NCBI RefSeq assembly: GCF_027891095.1 | Contig: NZ_JAQIIO010000004.1 | Span: 248,001 to 312,000 of the forward strand | Direction of reading: 5' to 3' | DNA: 64,000 nucleotides | From: Aliiroseovarius salicola | GTDB taxonomy: Bacteria; Pseudomonadota; Alphaproteobacteria; Rhodobacterales; Rhodobacteraceae | Shown here: piece by piece, positions 18,877 through 28,047 of the stretch | How positions within the stretch are numbered: position 1 is the stretch's first letter | Layout of the letters: the number at the start of each line of letters is the position of its first letter | Notes under the pieces: model-generated | Databases searched by the model: none | Told to the model about the DNA's origin: nothing | The model's input: only the letters and a program-made list of their open reading frames with translations | Made by a program: the position numbers and the translations under genes

Positions 18877-19590
18877 TCAGACCAATCCGGTTTCCGACAA
18901 GATCCGCTTTGCTTCATCCTCGACCGAAGCCAACGCGTCGCGATCTTCACCCGGATAAAACCGCGTGCGCATGGATGTTGCGAGCGGTTTTGGTTCTGCC
19001 ACTACAACATTTGGGCCAAGGCGGGTGTTCTCAGATGCCCAGCTGTTTACAAGAGCCATCTGAGCGGCCTTGGTTGCTCCGTAACCGGCAAAGAAACTTT
19101 CGCCGGCATGGTCATCGTGGAAAAAGAGTGCGGTGCTGTCATCAGTCAGAAGCGGATTGATCATATGGATCAGCACGCGCGTGGCTTCCACATTGGTGTC
19201 AATCGCGCGCTTCCAGCCTTTGTCATCCAGTTCCGGTGTTGGCATCAGGGCCGGGCCGTAAATCGCTGTGTGCGCCCAGATGTCGATGCTGCCCCAGCGA
19301 TCATGGATCGAGCGGCAGAGATGTGCCATGGCGTTCTTGTCGGTCACATCCATCGGTGCGAGCGTGGCTGTCCCGCCAGAAGCCTGGACCTTGTCATCAA
19401 GCTCTTCCAAAGCGCCGGTAGTGCGCCCCACGGCCATCACATGGTGGGTTTTTGACAGCTCTAGCGCCAAGGCGGCACCAAGCCCACGGGAGGCGCCGGT
19501 GACCAGCGCGATTTTCTTTGTCTCACTCATGGCTGCGGTGTAGCGTTCAGGTTCGGGAATGTCGAGAGGGCCGGTTTCTTCCAATGTCAT
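18877..19590 (-). CDS. Short-chain dehydrogenase/reductase
   Basis: 237-residue NAD(P)-dependent oxidoreductase of the classical SDR fold: cofactor loop TGASRGLGAALALEL, active-site tyrosine and lysine in GYGATKAAQ, and a C-terminal substrate lid. NADP preference is suggested by the Arg in the glycine loop but not certain. Substrate unknown. The start at 19590 overlaps the DUF1284 gene's stop as ATGA, which favours it; an inner ATG at 19530 (MSETKKIALVTG) starts right at the domain but lacks a ribosome site. Confidence 0.85.
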   Translation of the reverse strand: MTLEETGPLDIPEPERYTAAMSETKKIALVTGASRGLGAALALELSKTHHVMAVGRTTGALEELDDKVQASGGTATLAPMDVTDKNAMAHLCRSIHDRWGSIDIWAHTAIYGPALMPTPELDDKGWKRAIDTNVEATRVLIHMINPLLTDDSTALFFHDDHAGESFFAGYGATKAAQMALVNSWASENTRLGPNVVVAEPKPLATSMRTRFYPGEDRDALASVEDEAKRILSETGLV

Positions 19591-20078
19591 TTCGTGCGAC
19601 CCTGACCCGCCGGGGCGAGTGGACGCACCCCGTCATCTTCCAGATCCAGCCTGTCATGCAGGTCACGTAGTGCGGCTTCACACATCCCATACTCAAGCCA
19701 CTGGCATCCTGAACAGACCGAGGAAAGGTCACGTGGGCGTAATTTGCGCCGAATTGTTTGTTCAGCCTCACCCCAGGTTAATACCTGCCCGTACCGCAGA
19801 TCCAGAGCAGCAAGGTGCTGACGATCAAGCGCCTCGATCCCTTCCTGGTTCTGGCATTTTGTGTCTACGCGTTTAGGGCATGGGCCACAGATGTCATCCG
19901 TGTGGCGTATGACCTCGATCTCAACTTCCGCGCCACCATCAGCGCGCAAACGTCCATTGACGATCCCATCCATATTGGCAGTGAAACCGTCGGAATACCC
20001 CTTGCCCTGAAAACCGAGGGAGCAAAGGAAATGATGTGGACGAAAACGCAGTTTGGCCATGTAACGAGCCTGACGCAT
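19587..20078 (-). CDS. DUF1284 cysteine-rich protein
   Basis: 163-residue cytoplasmic protein of the DUF1284 family, function unknown. The opening LRFRPHHFLCSLGFQGKGYS is the family signature. Further cysteines come as CGPCPKR, CQNQ, CSGCQW and GMCEA, a spacing that suggests a metal or Fe-S site. An inner ATG at 20060 starts exactly at the domain and may be the true start. It lies between purF and the SDR gene, overlapping the latter by four bases. Confidence 0.8.
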   Translation of the reverse strand: MRQARYMAKLRFRPHHFLCSLGFQGKGYSDGFTANMDGIVNGRLRADGGAEVEIEVIRHTDDICGPCPKRVDTKCQNQEGIEALDRQHLAALDLRYGQVLTWGEAEQTIRRKLRPRDLSSVCSGCQWLEYGMCEAALRDLHDRLDLEDDGVRPLAPAGQGRTK

Positions 20079-20105
20079 CTTTGATTTGGGTGCAACTGCG
20101 GCGGA

Positions 20106-21602
20106 TCACTCCGCCGCGGCCATCTTGAAACCCTGTTCGATCTTGTCGGAAGGTTCCACCGGATATTCACCCGAGAAGCAGGCATCGCAATATTGCGGGC
20201 ACTCTTTCTTGCGCCCTTCTGCTTCGCCTACAGCGCGATAGAGGCCATCAAGCGAGATAAACTTGAGGCTGTCGACCTTGAGATGTTCGCACATTTCTTC
20301 TTCGCTCATCGTCGCGGCCAGAAGCTTTTCACGTTCGGGCGTGTCGACGCCGTAGAAACAAGGCCATGCGGTGGGCGGGGAGGCGATGCGGAAATGCACT
20401 TCGGCGGCGCCCGCATCCAGGAACATGTCCTTGATCTTGCGGGTTGTTGTGCCGCGTACCACGCTGTCATCCACCAGTATGACGCGTTTGCCTTTGATCA
20501 GGGCCCGGTTCACGTTGAGTTTCAGGCGAACACCCATATTGCGGATCGATTCCGTGGGTTCAATAAAGGTCCGGCCCATGTACTGGTTGCGGATGATGCC
20601 CATCGCGTAGGGGATGCCGCTTTCTTGGCTATAGCCAATTGCGGCAGGCGTGCCACTGTCCGGCACCGGACAGACCAGATCCGCGTCCACCGGGTTTTCG
20701 CGGGCTAGTTCCACACCGATCTGGCGACGGGTTTCATAAACCGACTGACCTCCAAGGATCGAATCCGGACGTGAAAAATAGACATGCTCAAAGATGCAGA
20801 ACTTCGACGGCTGCGGTCGGAACGGAAAGCTGCTTTCTACGTGTCCGTCGGAAATCACCACCATTTCACCGGGCTCAATCTCGCGCACCAGTTCAGCACC
20901 GATGATGTCCAGCGCACAGCTTTCCGATGACAGCACCCAGCCTTCGCCGAGGCGCCCCAAGACCAGCGGGCGCACCCCATGCGGGTCGCGCACACCCATC
21001 AACTTGGTGCGGGTCATAGCGACCACCGAAAACGCGCCTTCGACACGGCGCAACGCGTCTTCCATCCTTTCAGGGATGGTGCGTTGCAGTGAGCGAGCCA
21101 TCAGGTGAATGATACATTCACTGTCTGAGGAGCTTTGAAAGATCGAACCACGTTCGATCAGTTCGCGGCGCAGAGCGTTCGCATTTGTGATGTTGCCATT
21201 ATGAGCAATCGCCGCCCCACCCATCGAGAACTCACCAAAGAAGGGCTGCACGTCGCGGATCACTGCACCTTTGGATCCGGCCGTCGAATAGCGCACATGG
21301 CCAATGGCGATGGGACCGGGCAGGGTCTTCATCACGCTTTCCTTGGTAAAGTTGTCGCGCACATAGCCAAAGCGGCGGGCTGAGTTGAACCCTTCGTTTG
21401 GATCATGGCAGACAATGCCACCGGCTTCTTGCCCGCGGTGTTGAAGGGCATGCAGGCCGAGGGCTACGAAATTTGATGCATCCTTGAGGCCAATTACGCC
21501 GAAAACGCCGCATTCCTCCTTTAATTTCTCATCATCAAATGGATGCGCCATGAATGGCTTCATTTGATCCTTGGAAGGGCAGGCGGCGGGCGGTTTGGAC
21601 AT
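20106..21602 (-). CDS. purF: Amidophosphoribosyltransferase
   Basis: 498-residue first enzyme of purine synthesis, making phosphoribosylamine from PRPP and glutamine. A propeptide precedes EECGVFGVIG; Cys31 would become the catalytic N-terminal nucleophile of the Ntn glutaminase domain. The PRPP-binding loop VILVDDSVVRGTTTRK is intact in the C-terminal phosphoribosyltransferase domain. The C-terminal CPQYCDACFSGEYP suggests the Fe-S-containing form, but this is inferred. A terminator lies between cvpA and purF, so purF probably has its own promoter in 21603-21711. Confidence 0.97.
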   Translation of the reverse strand: MSKPPAACPSKDQMKPFMAHPFDDEKLKEECGVFGVIGLKDASNFVALGLHALQHRGQEAGGIVCHDPNEGFNSARRFGYVRDNFTKESVMKTLPGPIAIGHVRYSTAGSKGAVIRDVQPFFGEFSMGGAAIAHNGNITNANALRRELIERGSIFQSSSDSECIIHLMARSLQRTIPERMEDALRRVEGAFSVVAMTRTKLMGVRDPHGVRPLVLGRLGEGWVLSSESCALDIIGAELVREIEPGEMVVISDGHVESSFPFRPQPSKFCIFEHVYFSRPDSILGGQSVYETRRQIGVELARENPVDADLVCPVPDSGTPAAIGYSQESGIPYAMGIIRNQYMGRTFIEPTESIRNMGVRLKLNVNRALIKGKRVILVDDSVVRGTTTRKIKDMFLDAGAAEVHFRIASPPTAWPCFYGVDTPEREKLLAATMSEEEMCEHLKVDSLKFISLDGLYRAVGEAEGRKKECPQYCDACFSGEYPVEPSDKIEQGFKMAAAE

Positions 21603-21713
21603 CTCAGTCTCCGATTCCGTGGCGTTGGCATCCTCATAGTGGGTGAATATCGCTCTGTCACCAAACTATCACGATCTGGATGCGTTTTCTTACCACTGGT
21701 TGTTTTGAAAAAG

Positions 21714-21740
21714 AAAAACGCGCCCGAAAGCGCGCTTTTG
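21714..21740 (-). terminator. Terminator after cvpA
   Basis: GCGCG stem around a CTTTCGG-type loop, followed on the minus strand by TTTTTCTTTTTC. It ends cvpA transcription just before purF. Confidence 0.8.
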
Positions 21741-21748
21741 TTAACAAA

Positions 21749-22315
21749 TTACTGTCCGGTGTCGCCGGAGCAGCCCCCAACAAGGACTTCGTAGCGTTCG
21801 ACGATCCAGCTCGGCGCATCCTCGGGGATCTGTTCGTTAATCTTGTCCTGTGTCCGGGCAAAGATCTTGGCGGTGCGGCTGTCGTCCACCATGGCAATCG
21901 TATCGGTGGTCACAACGCGGTCATATACAACAAGAGCAATGGCCACGAGGATAAGCCCACGCGCGACCCCAAAGATGAACCCCAATGCCTGATCGATCCC
22001 GCCAAGGGCAGAGCGTTGCACGGCGGACGAGAAAAGCGGTGTGAAGAGCGACACCACCACAAGCGCAATGGCGAATACTCCGGCAAATGCGGCGATGATG
22101 CTCAGCTCGCAACTTTCCGCGATGAAGTCGCGCAGCACAGGAATTTCCTTGATCAGCGGCTCTGCTTTGGGTGCGAACATATAGGCAAGAATAGCCGCCG
22201 CAATCCAGCCGATGATCGACATGCTTTCACGGATAAACCCGCGTGAATAGGCCAGGATGGCCGATACCAAAATGACCGCTGCCACGATCCCGTCTACAAG
22301 TGTAAAGGCTTCCAT
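21749..22315 (-). CDS. cvpA: CvpA family membrane protein
   Basis: 188-residue inner-membrane protein with four hydrophobic segments, opening with DGIVAAVILVSAILAYSRGF. CvpA is needed for colicin V export in E. coli and lies next to purF there; its basic function in envelope homeostasis is unsettled. I chose the ATG at 22315 because GGAGAAACAG precedes it; an open extension to 22381 reads into the spacer after radA. Neighbours radA and purF match the usual Rhodobacteraceae arrangement. Confidence 0.9.
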   Translation of the reverse strand: MEAFTLVDGIVAAVILVSAILAYSRGFIRESMSIIGWIAAAILAYMFAPKAEPLIKEIPVLRDFIAESCELSIIAAFAGVFAIALVVVSLFTPLFSSAVQRSALGGIDQALGFIFGVARGLILVAIALVVYDRVVTTDTIAMVDDSRTAKIFARTQDKINEQIPEDAPSWIVERYEVLVGGCSGDTGQ

Positions 22316-22352
22316 CTGTTTCTCCGATGTTTTTCGCCAATTCTGACCGAGG

Positions 22353-23720
22353 CTAGCCTGCCCCAAAGATCTCCCCAACAAACCCCGGAAGGTCCGTCAT
22401 TTTCTGAACACGCATTCCATCAGCGGTCCCTGTCTTGCTACGACTGGGTGCGATGGCTGCGTTGAAACCAAGTTTCATAGCTTCTTTCAACCGGTTTTCG
22501 GTTTGTCCCACCGGGCGTAAAGCCCCTGATAGACTGATTTCACCAAAAACCACAGTGTCTTTAGGCAAAGCGGCGTCCTCTCGCGCAGAGAGTAGCGCTG
22601 CCGCCACAGCCAGATCTGCGGCAGGTTCCGAGATTTTCATGCCACCGGCCACGTTCAGGTAGACATCAAGCCCGGCAAACGGGATGCCACAGCGGGCCTC
22701 AAGCACAGCAAGGATCATCGCCAAGCGTCCTCCATCCCAACCGAGAACAGAGCGGCGGGGCTGGGAATGAGGTGATGGGGCAACAAGGGCCTGAAATTCG
22801 ACGAGCACAGGACGGGTGCCTTCGATGCCGGCGAAAACCACGCTTCCGGGAGCTGGCTCTTCACGGTCTGAAAGGAAAAGTGCAGAGGGGTTGCCGACCT
22901 CAGACAGGCCGCCACCCGTCATTTCAAAGACACCGATTTCATCAGCCGGACCAAAACGGTTTTTAACCGCACGCAGGATGCGGAACTGATGACCGCGTTC
23001 ACCCTCAAAATAAAGAACCGTATCCACCATGTGTTCCACGACCCGGGGGCCAGCAATCTGACCTTCTTTGGTGACGTGCCCCACCAGGATAACGGATATC
23101 CCGCGGGTCTTGGCAAATGTGGTCAGTTCATGAGCGGCGGCGCGGACCTGACTAACAGATCCCGGAGCACTGTCCACATTGTCCGCCCACATGGTCTGGA
23201 TGGAGTCGATGATGGCTAGCTGAGGGCGTTCCGCGTCGAGTGTTGTCAGGATGTTTCGCAGGTTGGTTTCTGCGGCCAACCGAACCGGAGCCTTGGTCAG
23301 ACCCAAACGCTGCGCGCGCATTCGAACCTGTGCCGAAGCCTCTTCACCAGAGACGTAAACCGTATCCAGACCCGCCTCAGCAAATCGGGCAGCTGCCTGT
23401 AAGAGCAGCGTGGATTTACCAATGCCAGGATCTCCACCAACGAGAATGGCAGATCCCGGAACCAATCCGCCACCAAGCACGCGATCAAGTTCCCCTAATC
23501 CGCAGTGGGTACGGGGAGGTGGGGTTTCTTCCGTGGATAAATCCGTGAGAATAATGCCTTGCCCGCGCACGGATCCGAGCGATTTTTTTGCAGGTCCGGC
23601 GGACAACGGTGTGTCTTCGACAATTGTGTTCCATTCGCCGCAGCCGTCGCAACGTCCGGACCACTTTGTGAACACTGCCCCACAGGCGTTGCAGGAATAG
23701 GAATTGTTGTTCTTTGCCAT
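22353..23720 (-). CDS. radA: DNA repair protein RadA (Sms)
   Basis: 455-residue RecA-like ATPase that drives branch migration during recombination and repair. In order: an N-terminal zinc finger (CNACGAVFTKWSGRCDGC), a RecA-type core with Walker A GGDPGIGKSTLL, the RadA-specific KNRFG motif, and a C-terminal Lon-protease-like domain (GGMKISEPAADLAVAAALLS). The ATG at 23720 gives the usual MAK-start; a GTG at 23753 is a weak alternative. It lies upstream of cvpA. Confidence 0.96.
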   Translation of the reverse strand: MAKNNNSYSCNACGAVFTKWSGRCDGCGEWNTIVEDTPLSAGPAKKSLGSVRGQGIILTDLSTEETPPPRTHCGLGELDRVLGGGLVPGSAILVGGDPGIGKSTLLLQAAARFAEAGLDTVYVSGEEASAQVRMRAQRLGLTKAPVRLAAETNLRNILTTLDAERPQLAIIDSIQTMWADNVDSAPGSVSQVRAAAHELTTFAKTRGISVILVGHVTKEGQIAGPRVVEHMVDTVLYFEGERGHQFRILRAVKNRFGPADEIGVFEMTGGGLSEVGNPSALFLSDREEPAPGSVVFAGIEGTRPVLVEFQALVAPSPHSQPRRSVLGWDGGRLAMILAVLEARCGIPFAGLDVYLNVAGGMKISEPAADLAVAAALLSAREDAALPKDTVVFGEISLSGALRPVGQTENRLKEAMKLGFNAAIAPSRSKTGTADGMRVQKMTDLPGFVGEIFGAG

Positions 23721-23771
23721 AGGGATGGTTTTTGCCTGAGGGGGGGCGTCCACGCAAGGGGGAGTATGCGT

Positions 23772-24233
23772 CTATTTGCCGATGATCGAAACGGGCTTGG
23801 CCTTGCGTGACATCAGAAGCGATATACCCAGAGAAATCAGGATGCAGGCACTGAAGAGGTAAAGCCCCCAAGCAACTTCGATCTTTGCCAAAGTTACGCC
23901 CTTCACGATGACGATATAGAGCGCCACCAGAAAAATATCGGCCATGGCCAGCTTTCCCATCACATTGAAAACCGGGAGCATCTTGCGGCGCATTTGACCG
24001 AACTGGATCAATGCCAGTCCGAGAGATTTCACCAAAGGGGCGATCAGGGCAAAAAATGTGACGAGGAGGGCAATAAACACATCTTTTTGCCACAGGGTTT
24101 GCAGACCGGAAATCACGCTGATTTCATCTGTTCCGAAAAAGGGGAGATTCAACCCGGCGCGCATCAACGGGGCAAACCACGACAGTGGAAAGGCAATCAA
24201 CAACGCCAAGTTCAAATAACGCATATATCTCAT
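23772..24233 (-). CDS. PqiA-family membrane protein
   Basis: 153-residue inner-membrane protein of the paraquat-inducible protein A family, covering one half of a full PqiA. Four membrane helices are visible, and the cytosolic loop between the second and third (QMRRKMLPVFNVMGKLAMAD) carries the family's MGKWSM-like motif as MGKLAMAD. Full-length PqiA works with MCE-domain PqiB in lipid transport; no MCE gene is adjacent here. Confidence 0.82.
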   Translation of the reverse strand: MRYMRYLNLALLIAFPLSWFAPLMRAGLNLPFFGTDEISVISGLQTLWQKDVFIALLVTFFALIAPLVKSLGLALIQFGQMRRKMLPVFNVMGKLAMADIFLVALYIVIVKGVTLAKIEVAWGLYLFSACILISLGISLLMSRKAKPVSIIGK

Positions 24234-24263
24234 GACACTGAGATATATGGCGTGACGCGACGC

Positions 24264-25112
24264 TTACAACTCTAAATCTCCGTCACAATCTTGTTCGTTG
24301 CGTGCGGTGTTGTCATTAGGGCCGTTGCGAGGTCCACGCCCGCGTTCGCGGCGCGGGTTCGTTGACATCGGAACCACATTGCGATCTCTGGAAACTGTTT
24401 CGTGCAGATCAACCCCGAGCTTGGGCAGTAACGCCTTCAAATCTGATTTAAGCGCATCGACCTGCTTTGTGACCACCAGCTCATCTGCTTCGACCTGCGT
24501 CAACCAGTGTTTCAATTCGTCAGTCGTCTGCTGGGCGAGAGACAGGTTGGCGCGAAAGTCTTCCATTTCCTCGTGCCTTTGGCGGAGAAATACCCGGGCT
24601 CTTTCAACTTTATCGTCGCTATAGGTCTGAGCCAGATCGCGGCTCACAAAGCTCATTTGTGCTGCTGCCTCAAGGATGTCCGGCTCTAACCCCGCTAGAT
24701 CTGGATGATTGCGAAGATGCGCAATGCGTTCGCGCACCTCATCAAACTCTGCACCGGTCTTGAACAGTTTTGCACGATCCGCTTCGTGGGCCATACGATA
24801 GGCGCGCGCAACATCCTCCATGGTCAAATGAAACTTGCGATGGCTGTTTTCCAACTGCATCACTCTCCCATGGCTGGGCAGGAAAAACAGCAGGGATACG
24901 CAGACCGCAGTAAAGAAAATCTGCGCATACATCCCCATGTTTTCGATGTTGACGGCTCCAAATCGTGCGGGCAATTCGAGCCAAGGCGCAAACCCCAAAG
25001 CTGATGCGATAGTCACGCCGGTTAGCGCAAGTGCCAAGGTCGCCATGAGCAGAACGGAAATTCGTTGGGCAATGCCAGCCATTACCAAAAGTGGAATATT
25101 TATACTCTTCAT
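24264..25112 (-). CDS. Unknown membrane protein with coiled coil
   Basis: 282 residues, function not recognised. Two hydrophobic segments lie near residues 18-40 and 62-82, followed by a cytoplasmic helical region of about 170 residues rich in Glu/Arg/Gln (RMAHEADRAKLFKTGAEFDE onward) that should form a coiled coil, and a basic, Pro/Asn/Arg-rich tail. I recall similar roseobacter proteins named only as putative DNA repair proteins; nothing in the sequence supports a repair role. Weak AGGGGGAG-like ribosome site. It stands alone between the PqiA-like gene and a 250-base gap that shows no gene. Confidence 0.75.
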   Translation of the reverse strand: MKSINIPLLVMAGIAQRISVLLMATLALALTGVTIASALGFAPWLELPARFGAVNIENMGMYAQIFFTAVCVSLLFFLPSHGRVMQLENSHRKFHLTMEDVARAYRMAHEADRAKLFKTGAEFDEVRERIAHLRNHPDLAGLEPDILEAAAQMSFVSRDLAQTYSDDKVERARVFLRQRHEEMEDFRANLSLAQQTTDELKHWLTQVEADELVVTKQVDALKSDLKALLPKLGVDLHETVSRDRNVVPMSTNPRRERGRGPRNGPNDNTARNEQDCDGDLEL

Positions 25113-25360
25113 CTCAACTCCCCCTTCAAGGAACGATTACCAAATCGCGTTCGGGATGGACTTGAGCCATGGTTCTTATTGCTGAGAGCCTTTGTAAAAT
25201 TCAGGTCGGAGCAATTCTTATTGTTCGTTTGGCTTCAAGCCAAAACGCAAAAAATAGAGTAGGTAATCAGTGTGTTAGCATAGCAGAAATTTGGGGAAAT
25301 GGTAAGGCTAAGGGGCTACGCTCACGGTTGTGTGACTAATTGACGAAGATTGACAGGGTC

Positions 25361-26107
25361 TTAGCGGACCGCCTCAATCGGTCCTTCGGCACTTCCGGAA
25401 ATAAACTGGGTAACATAGGGGTCGCCAGACGCATCCATTTCTGACACCGGACCTGTCCACTGAATGCGTCCATCATGCAGCATGGCAATTTTATCGGCGA
25501 TTACGCGAACTGACGACATGTCATGCGTGATGGTCATGGCGGTTGCCCCCATTTCCACAACGATTTCGCGGATCAAGTCATTGATCACGCCGGACATAAT
25601 GGGATCAAGACCTGTGGTGGGTTCGTCGAAAAAGATAATTTCAGGTTCGGCGGCAATGGCGCGGGCCAGACCAACGCGCTTTTGCATACCGCCTGACAAT
25701 TCCGACGGAAACAGATCAGCTACATCTGGCGTCAGCCCCACGCGACGCAGTTTCTCGACTGCAATCTCTCTTGCTTCATCACGCGGACGTTTCAGAGAGC
25801 CACGCAGCAAGCGAAATGCAACGTTCTGCCAGACGGGCAGGCTGTCGAATAGAGCCCCACCTTGGAAGAGCATACCGAACCGTGCCAGAAACGCATCGCG
25901 ATCAACCTTGGAGGTGTCCTCTCCGTCAAGTGTGATGGTCCCGCTGTCTTGGGTCATGAGGCCGAGAACGCATTTCAGCAACACGGATTTCCCGGTGCCG
26001 GAGCCCCCGATGATCACCATGCTTTCACCACGATTGATCGTCAGATCAATTCCATCCAAAACTCGTTTGGAACCAAATGCTTTGTGGACGTTGTTAAGTT
26101 CGATCAT
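25361..26107 (-). CDS. mlaF: MlaF-type ABC ATPase, phospholipid transport
   Basis: 248-residue ATPase with Walker A GGSGTGKSVLL, signature LSGGMQKRVGLARA, Walker B IIFFDEPTTGLDP and switch MTITHDMSS. The GMQKR form of the signature is typical of the Mla/MCE transporters that move phospholipids between outer and inner membranes. It is last in the alr-mlaE-mlaF run and overlaps mlaE by four bases. No MlaD (MCE) gene follows within the window. Confidence 0.92.
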   Translation of the reverse strand: MIELNNVHKAFGSKRVLDGIDLTINRGESMVIIGGSGTGKSVLLKCVLGLMTQDSGTITLDGEDTSKVDRDAFLARFGMLFQGGALFDSLPVWQNVAFRLLRGSLKRPRDEAREIAVEKLRRVGLTPDVADLFPSELSGGMQKRVGLARAIAAEPEIIFFDEPTTGLDPIMSGVINDLIREIVVEMGATAMTITHDMSSVRVIADKIAMLHDGRIQWTGPVSEMDASGDPYVTQFISGSAEGPIEAVR

Positions 26108-26889
26108 GTGGCAAAGAAGAAGTTGGTGAGAAGGAAGTTGGCGGCAAGGATCAGCACGGCGGCGGCCTCAACCGAAGTTTTTGTGGCTCGGCCCACACCC
26201 TGAGCGCCGCGACCGGAATTCATGCCGTGATAGCAGCCCATCACCGCGGCAATGAAGCCAAATGCGGCCCCTTTGATCAGGGACGAGATGAGGTCGGAGG
26301 CTTCCAGAAAGTTCCATGTGTTGGTGATATAAGCACCGGGGGCAAATCCCAGTTGGTTGGTGCCGACAATATATCCGCCCATGATGCCGATAACATCACC
26401 GATCCCAACCAGTGCAGGCACCACCAGAATTGCGGCAAGAACGCGGGGGGCTGTGAGATATTTCATCGGGTGGGTGGAAAGTGTGACCAAAGCGTCGATC
26501 TGCTCGGTCACTTTCATCGTCGCGATCTCTGCTGCAATGGACGACGTCACACGGGCTGCAATCATCAACCCAACAAGCACCGGACCAAGTTCACGCACCA
26601 TTCCGATTGCGACGATCTGCGGCACCACCGCTTCAGCCGAAAACCGTTGTCCGCCGGAGTAGATCTGAAGTGCAAGTGCTCCGCCGGTGAAGATCGCCGT
26701 CAATCCGACAACCGGCAAGCTGAAATAACCGACGTTGATCAAGGCCGAAAGGAACTCGCGCGGGTAAAACGGGGGGCGCACAATATGTCCAATCGCCTGG
26801 CCCGCAAAAATTGCGACGCGCCCAATCATGGCCAGGAAACCAAGAACGGTGCGACCAAGTGCTGCGAAAGGTGACGTGATCAGGGTCAT
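26104..26889 (-). CDS. mlaE: MlaE-type ABC permease, phospholipid transport
   Basis: 261-residue permease of the MlaE family with about five or six membrane segments and the conserved core [20 protein letters not shown] and [18 protein letters not shown]. It pairs with the MlaF ATPase downstream. Its start overlaps the alr stop by four bases (ATGA), so all three genes are coupled. Confidence 0.92.
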   Translation of the reverse strand: MTLITSPFAALGRTVLGFLAMIGRVAIFAGQAIGHIVRPPFYPREFLSALINVGYFSLPVVGLTAIFTGGALALQIYSGGQRFSAEAVVPQIVAIGMVRELGPVLVGLMIAARVTSSIAAEIATMKVTEQIDALVTLSTHPMKYLTAPRVLAAILVVPALVGIGDVIGIMGGYIVGTNQLGFAPGAYITNTWNFLEASDLISSLIKGAAFGFIAAVMGCYHGMNSGRGAQGVGRATKTSVEAAAVLILAANFLLTNFFFAT

Positions 26890-27935
26890 GTCCGGCCTCG
26901 CGCATAACGGCGGGAGTATCGAGACCCGAGTTGGGTCAGGATTTCATAACCGATTGTCCCGGCAACCCCCGCAAGATCGTCAACTGTTTGATGCGCTCCC
27001 AAAAGAGTCAGCATTTTTGGATTTTCCCTCAGATGCGTGATGTCGACGCCAATCAGATCCATCGAAACACGCCCGAGAATAGGGCAGGGTGTATCCTCGT
27101 GAAACAACACTGCCTTGTTCGAGATCGCGCGGTTGATCCCATCGGCATAGCCGCCTGACACCGTGGCCACGCGTGTTGGGTGTTCCGCTATCCATGTGTT
27201 TGAATAGCCGACGCTTTCGCCTGCGGCCAAATCACGTATCTGCACCACGGGCAGGTCCAGTTCTACAACAGGATCCGCGTCTTCATACGGAAAGCCGCCA
27301 TACAGGCCGATACCGGGGCGGGTCAGATCGAAATGATATTCGCTCCCCAATAGGATGCCTCCGGTTGCGGCAAGGCTGCGCGGTGCGTCAATCCCGTCGG
27401 TCATATCGTGAAACGCCAACAACTGCCGGCGGTTCATGTCGTGATCTGGCTCATCGGCGCAGGCCAGATGGCTCATGATCAGGCGAGGTTGTTGTGCCAG
27501 GCATATGTCTCTGAGCGCAGACCATTCACCGGGCTCCATCCCCAATCGGTTCATACCAGTATCGAGTTGAACACCAAATGGGTGACCCGGAAGCGCTTCA
27601 AAATGGCGGGTCATCTGTTCGACCGAATTGAGCATGGGCACGAGGCCGAGGTCATGGATCATGTCGGTATCACCAGACATATGACCCGAAAAAACACTGA
27701 TTTCCGGTCCCGGACCCAAGGCTTCGCGCAATGCGGCACCTTCTTCGGCCACGGCGACAAAAAAGCGTCGTGCACCCGCTGCTGCCAGGGCGCGGGAAAC
27801 TTTCTCCACACCAAGCCCATAGGCATCGGCTTTGACCACTGCGGCAGTTTGAACTTCCGAAGCAGATTTTGCGTCAAGCACCCGCCAGTTGGCGACCACC
27901 GCGTCCAGATCAATTGTCAAATTTCCAGTGCTCAT
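26886..27935 (-). CDS. alr: Alanine racemase
   Basis: 349-residue PLP enzyme that makes D-alanine for peptidoglycan. The PLP lysine lies in [10 protein letters not shown], the second catalytic tyrosine in ESVGYSNTW, and the C-terminal beta domain includes [12 protein letters not shown]. The ATG at 27935 opens at the conserved N-terminus; a start at 27971 would add twelve unconserved residues. Overlap with mlaE suggests co-expression of cell-wall precursor synthesis and lipid transport. Confidence 0.94.
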   Translation of the reverse strand: MSTGNLTIDLDAVVANWRVLDAKSASEVQTAAVVKADAYGLGVEKVSRALAAAGARRFFVAVAEEGAALREALGPGPEISVFSGHMSGDTDMIHDLGLVPMLNSVEQMTRHFEALPGHPFGVQLDTGMNRLGMEPGEWSALRDICLAQQPRLIMSHLACADEPDHDMNRRQLLAFHDMTDGIDAPRSLAATGGILLGSEYHFDLTRPGIGLYGGFPYEDADPVVELDLPVVQIRDLAAGESVGYSNTWIAEHPTRVATVSGGYADGINRAISNKAVLFHEDTPCPILGRVSMDLIGVDITHLRENPKMLTLLGAHQTVDDLAGVAGTIGYEILTQLGSRYSRRYARGRT

Positions 27936-28047
27936 GATGAGCGTTTTCGTAAGGCAGCAGGGTGAGGTCAAGCCAAAATGCGAGAGATACCCAAATGCCG
28001 GTGTTTTTCCCCGCGTTTGTGGCCCGATTTCCCGATCTCAATGCAGA

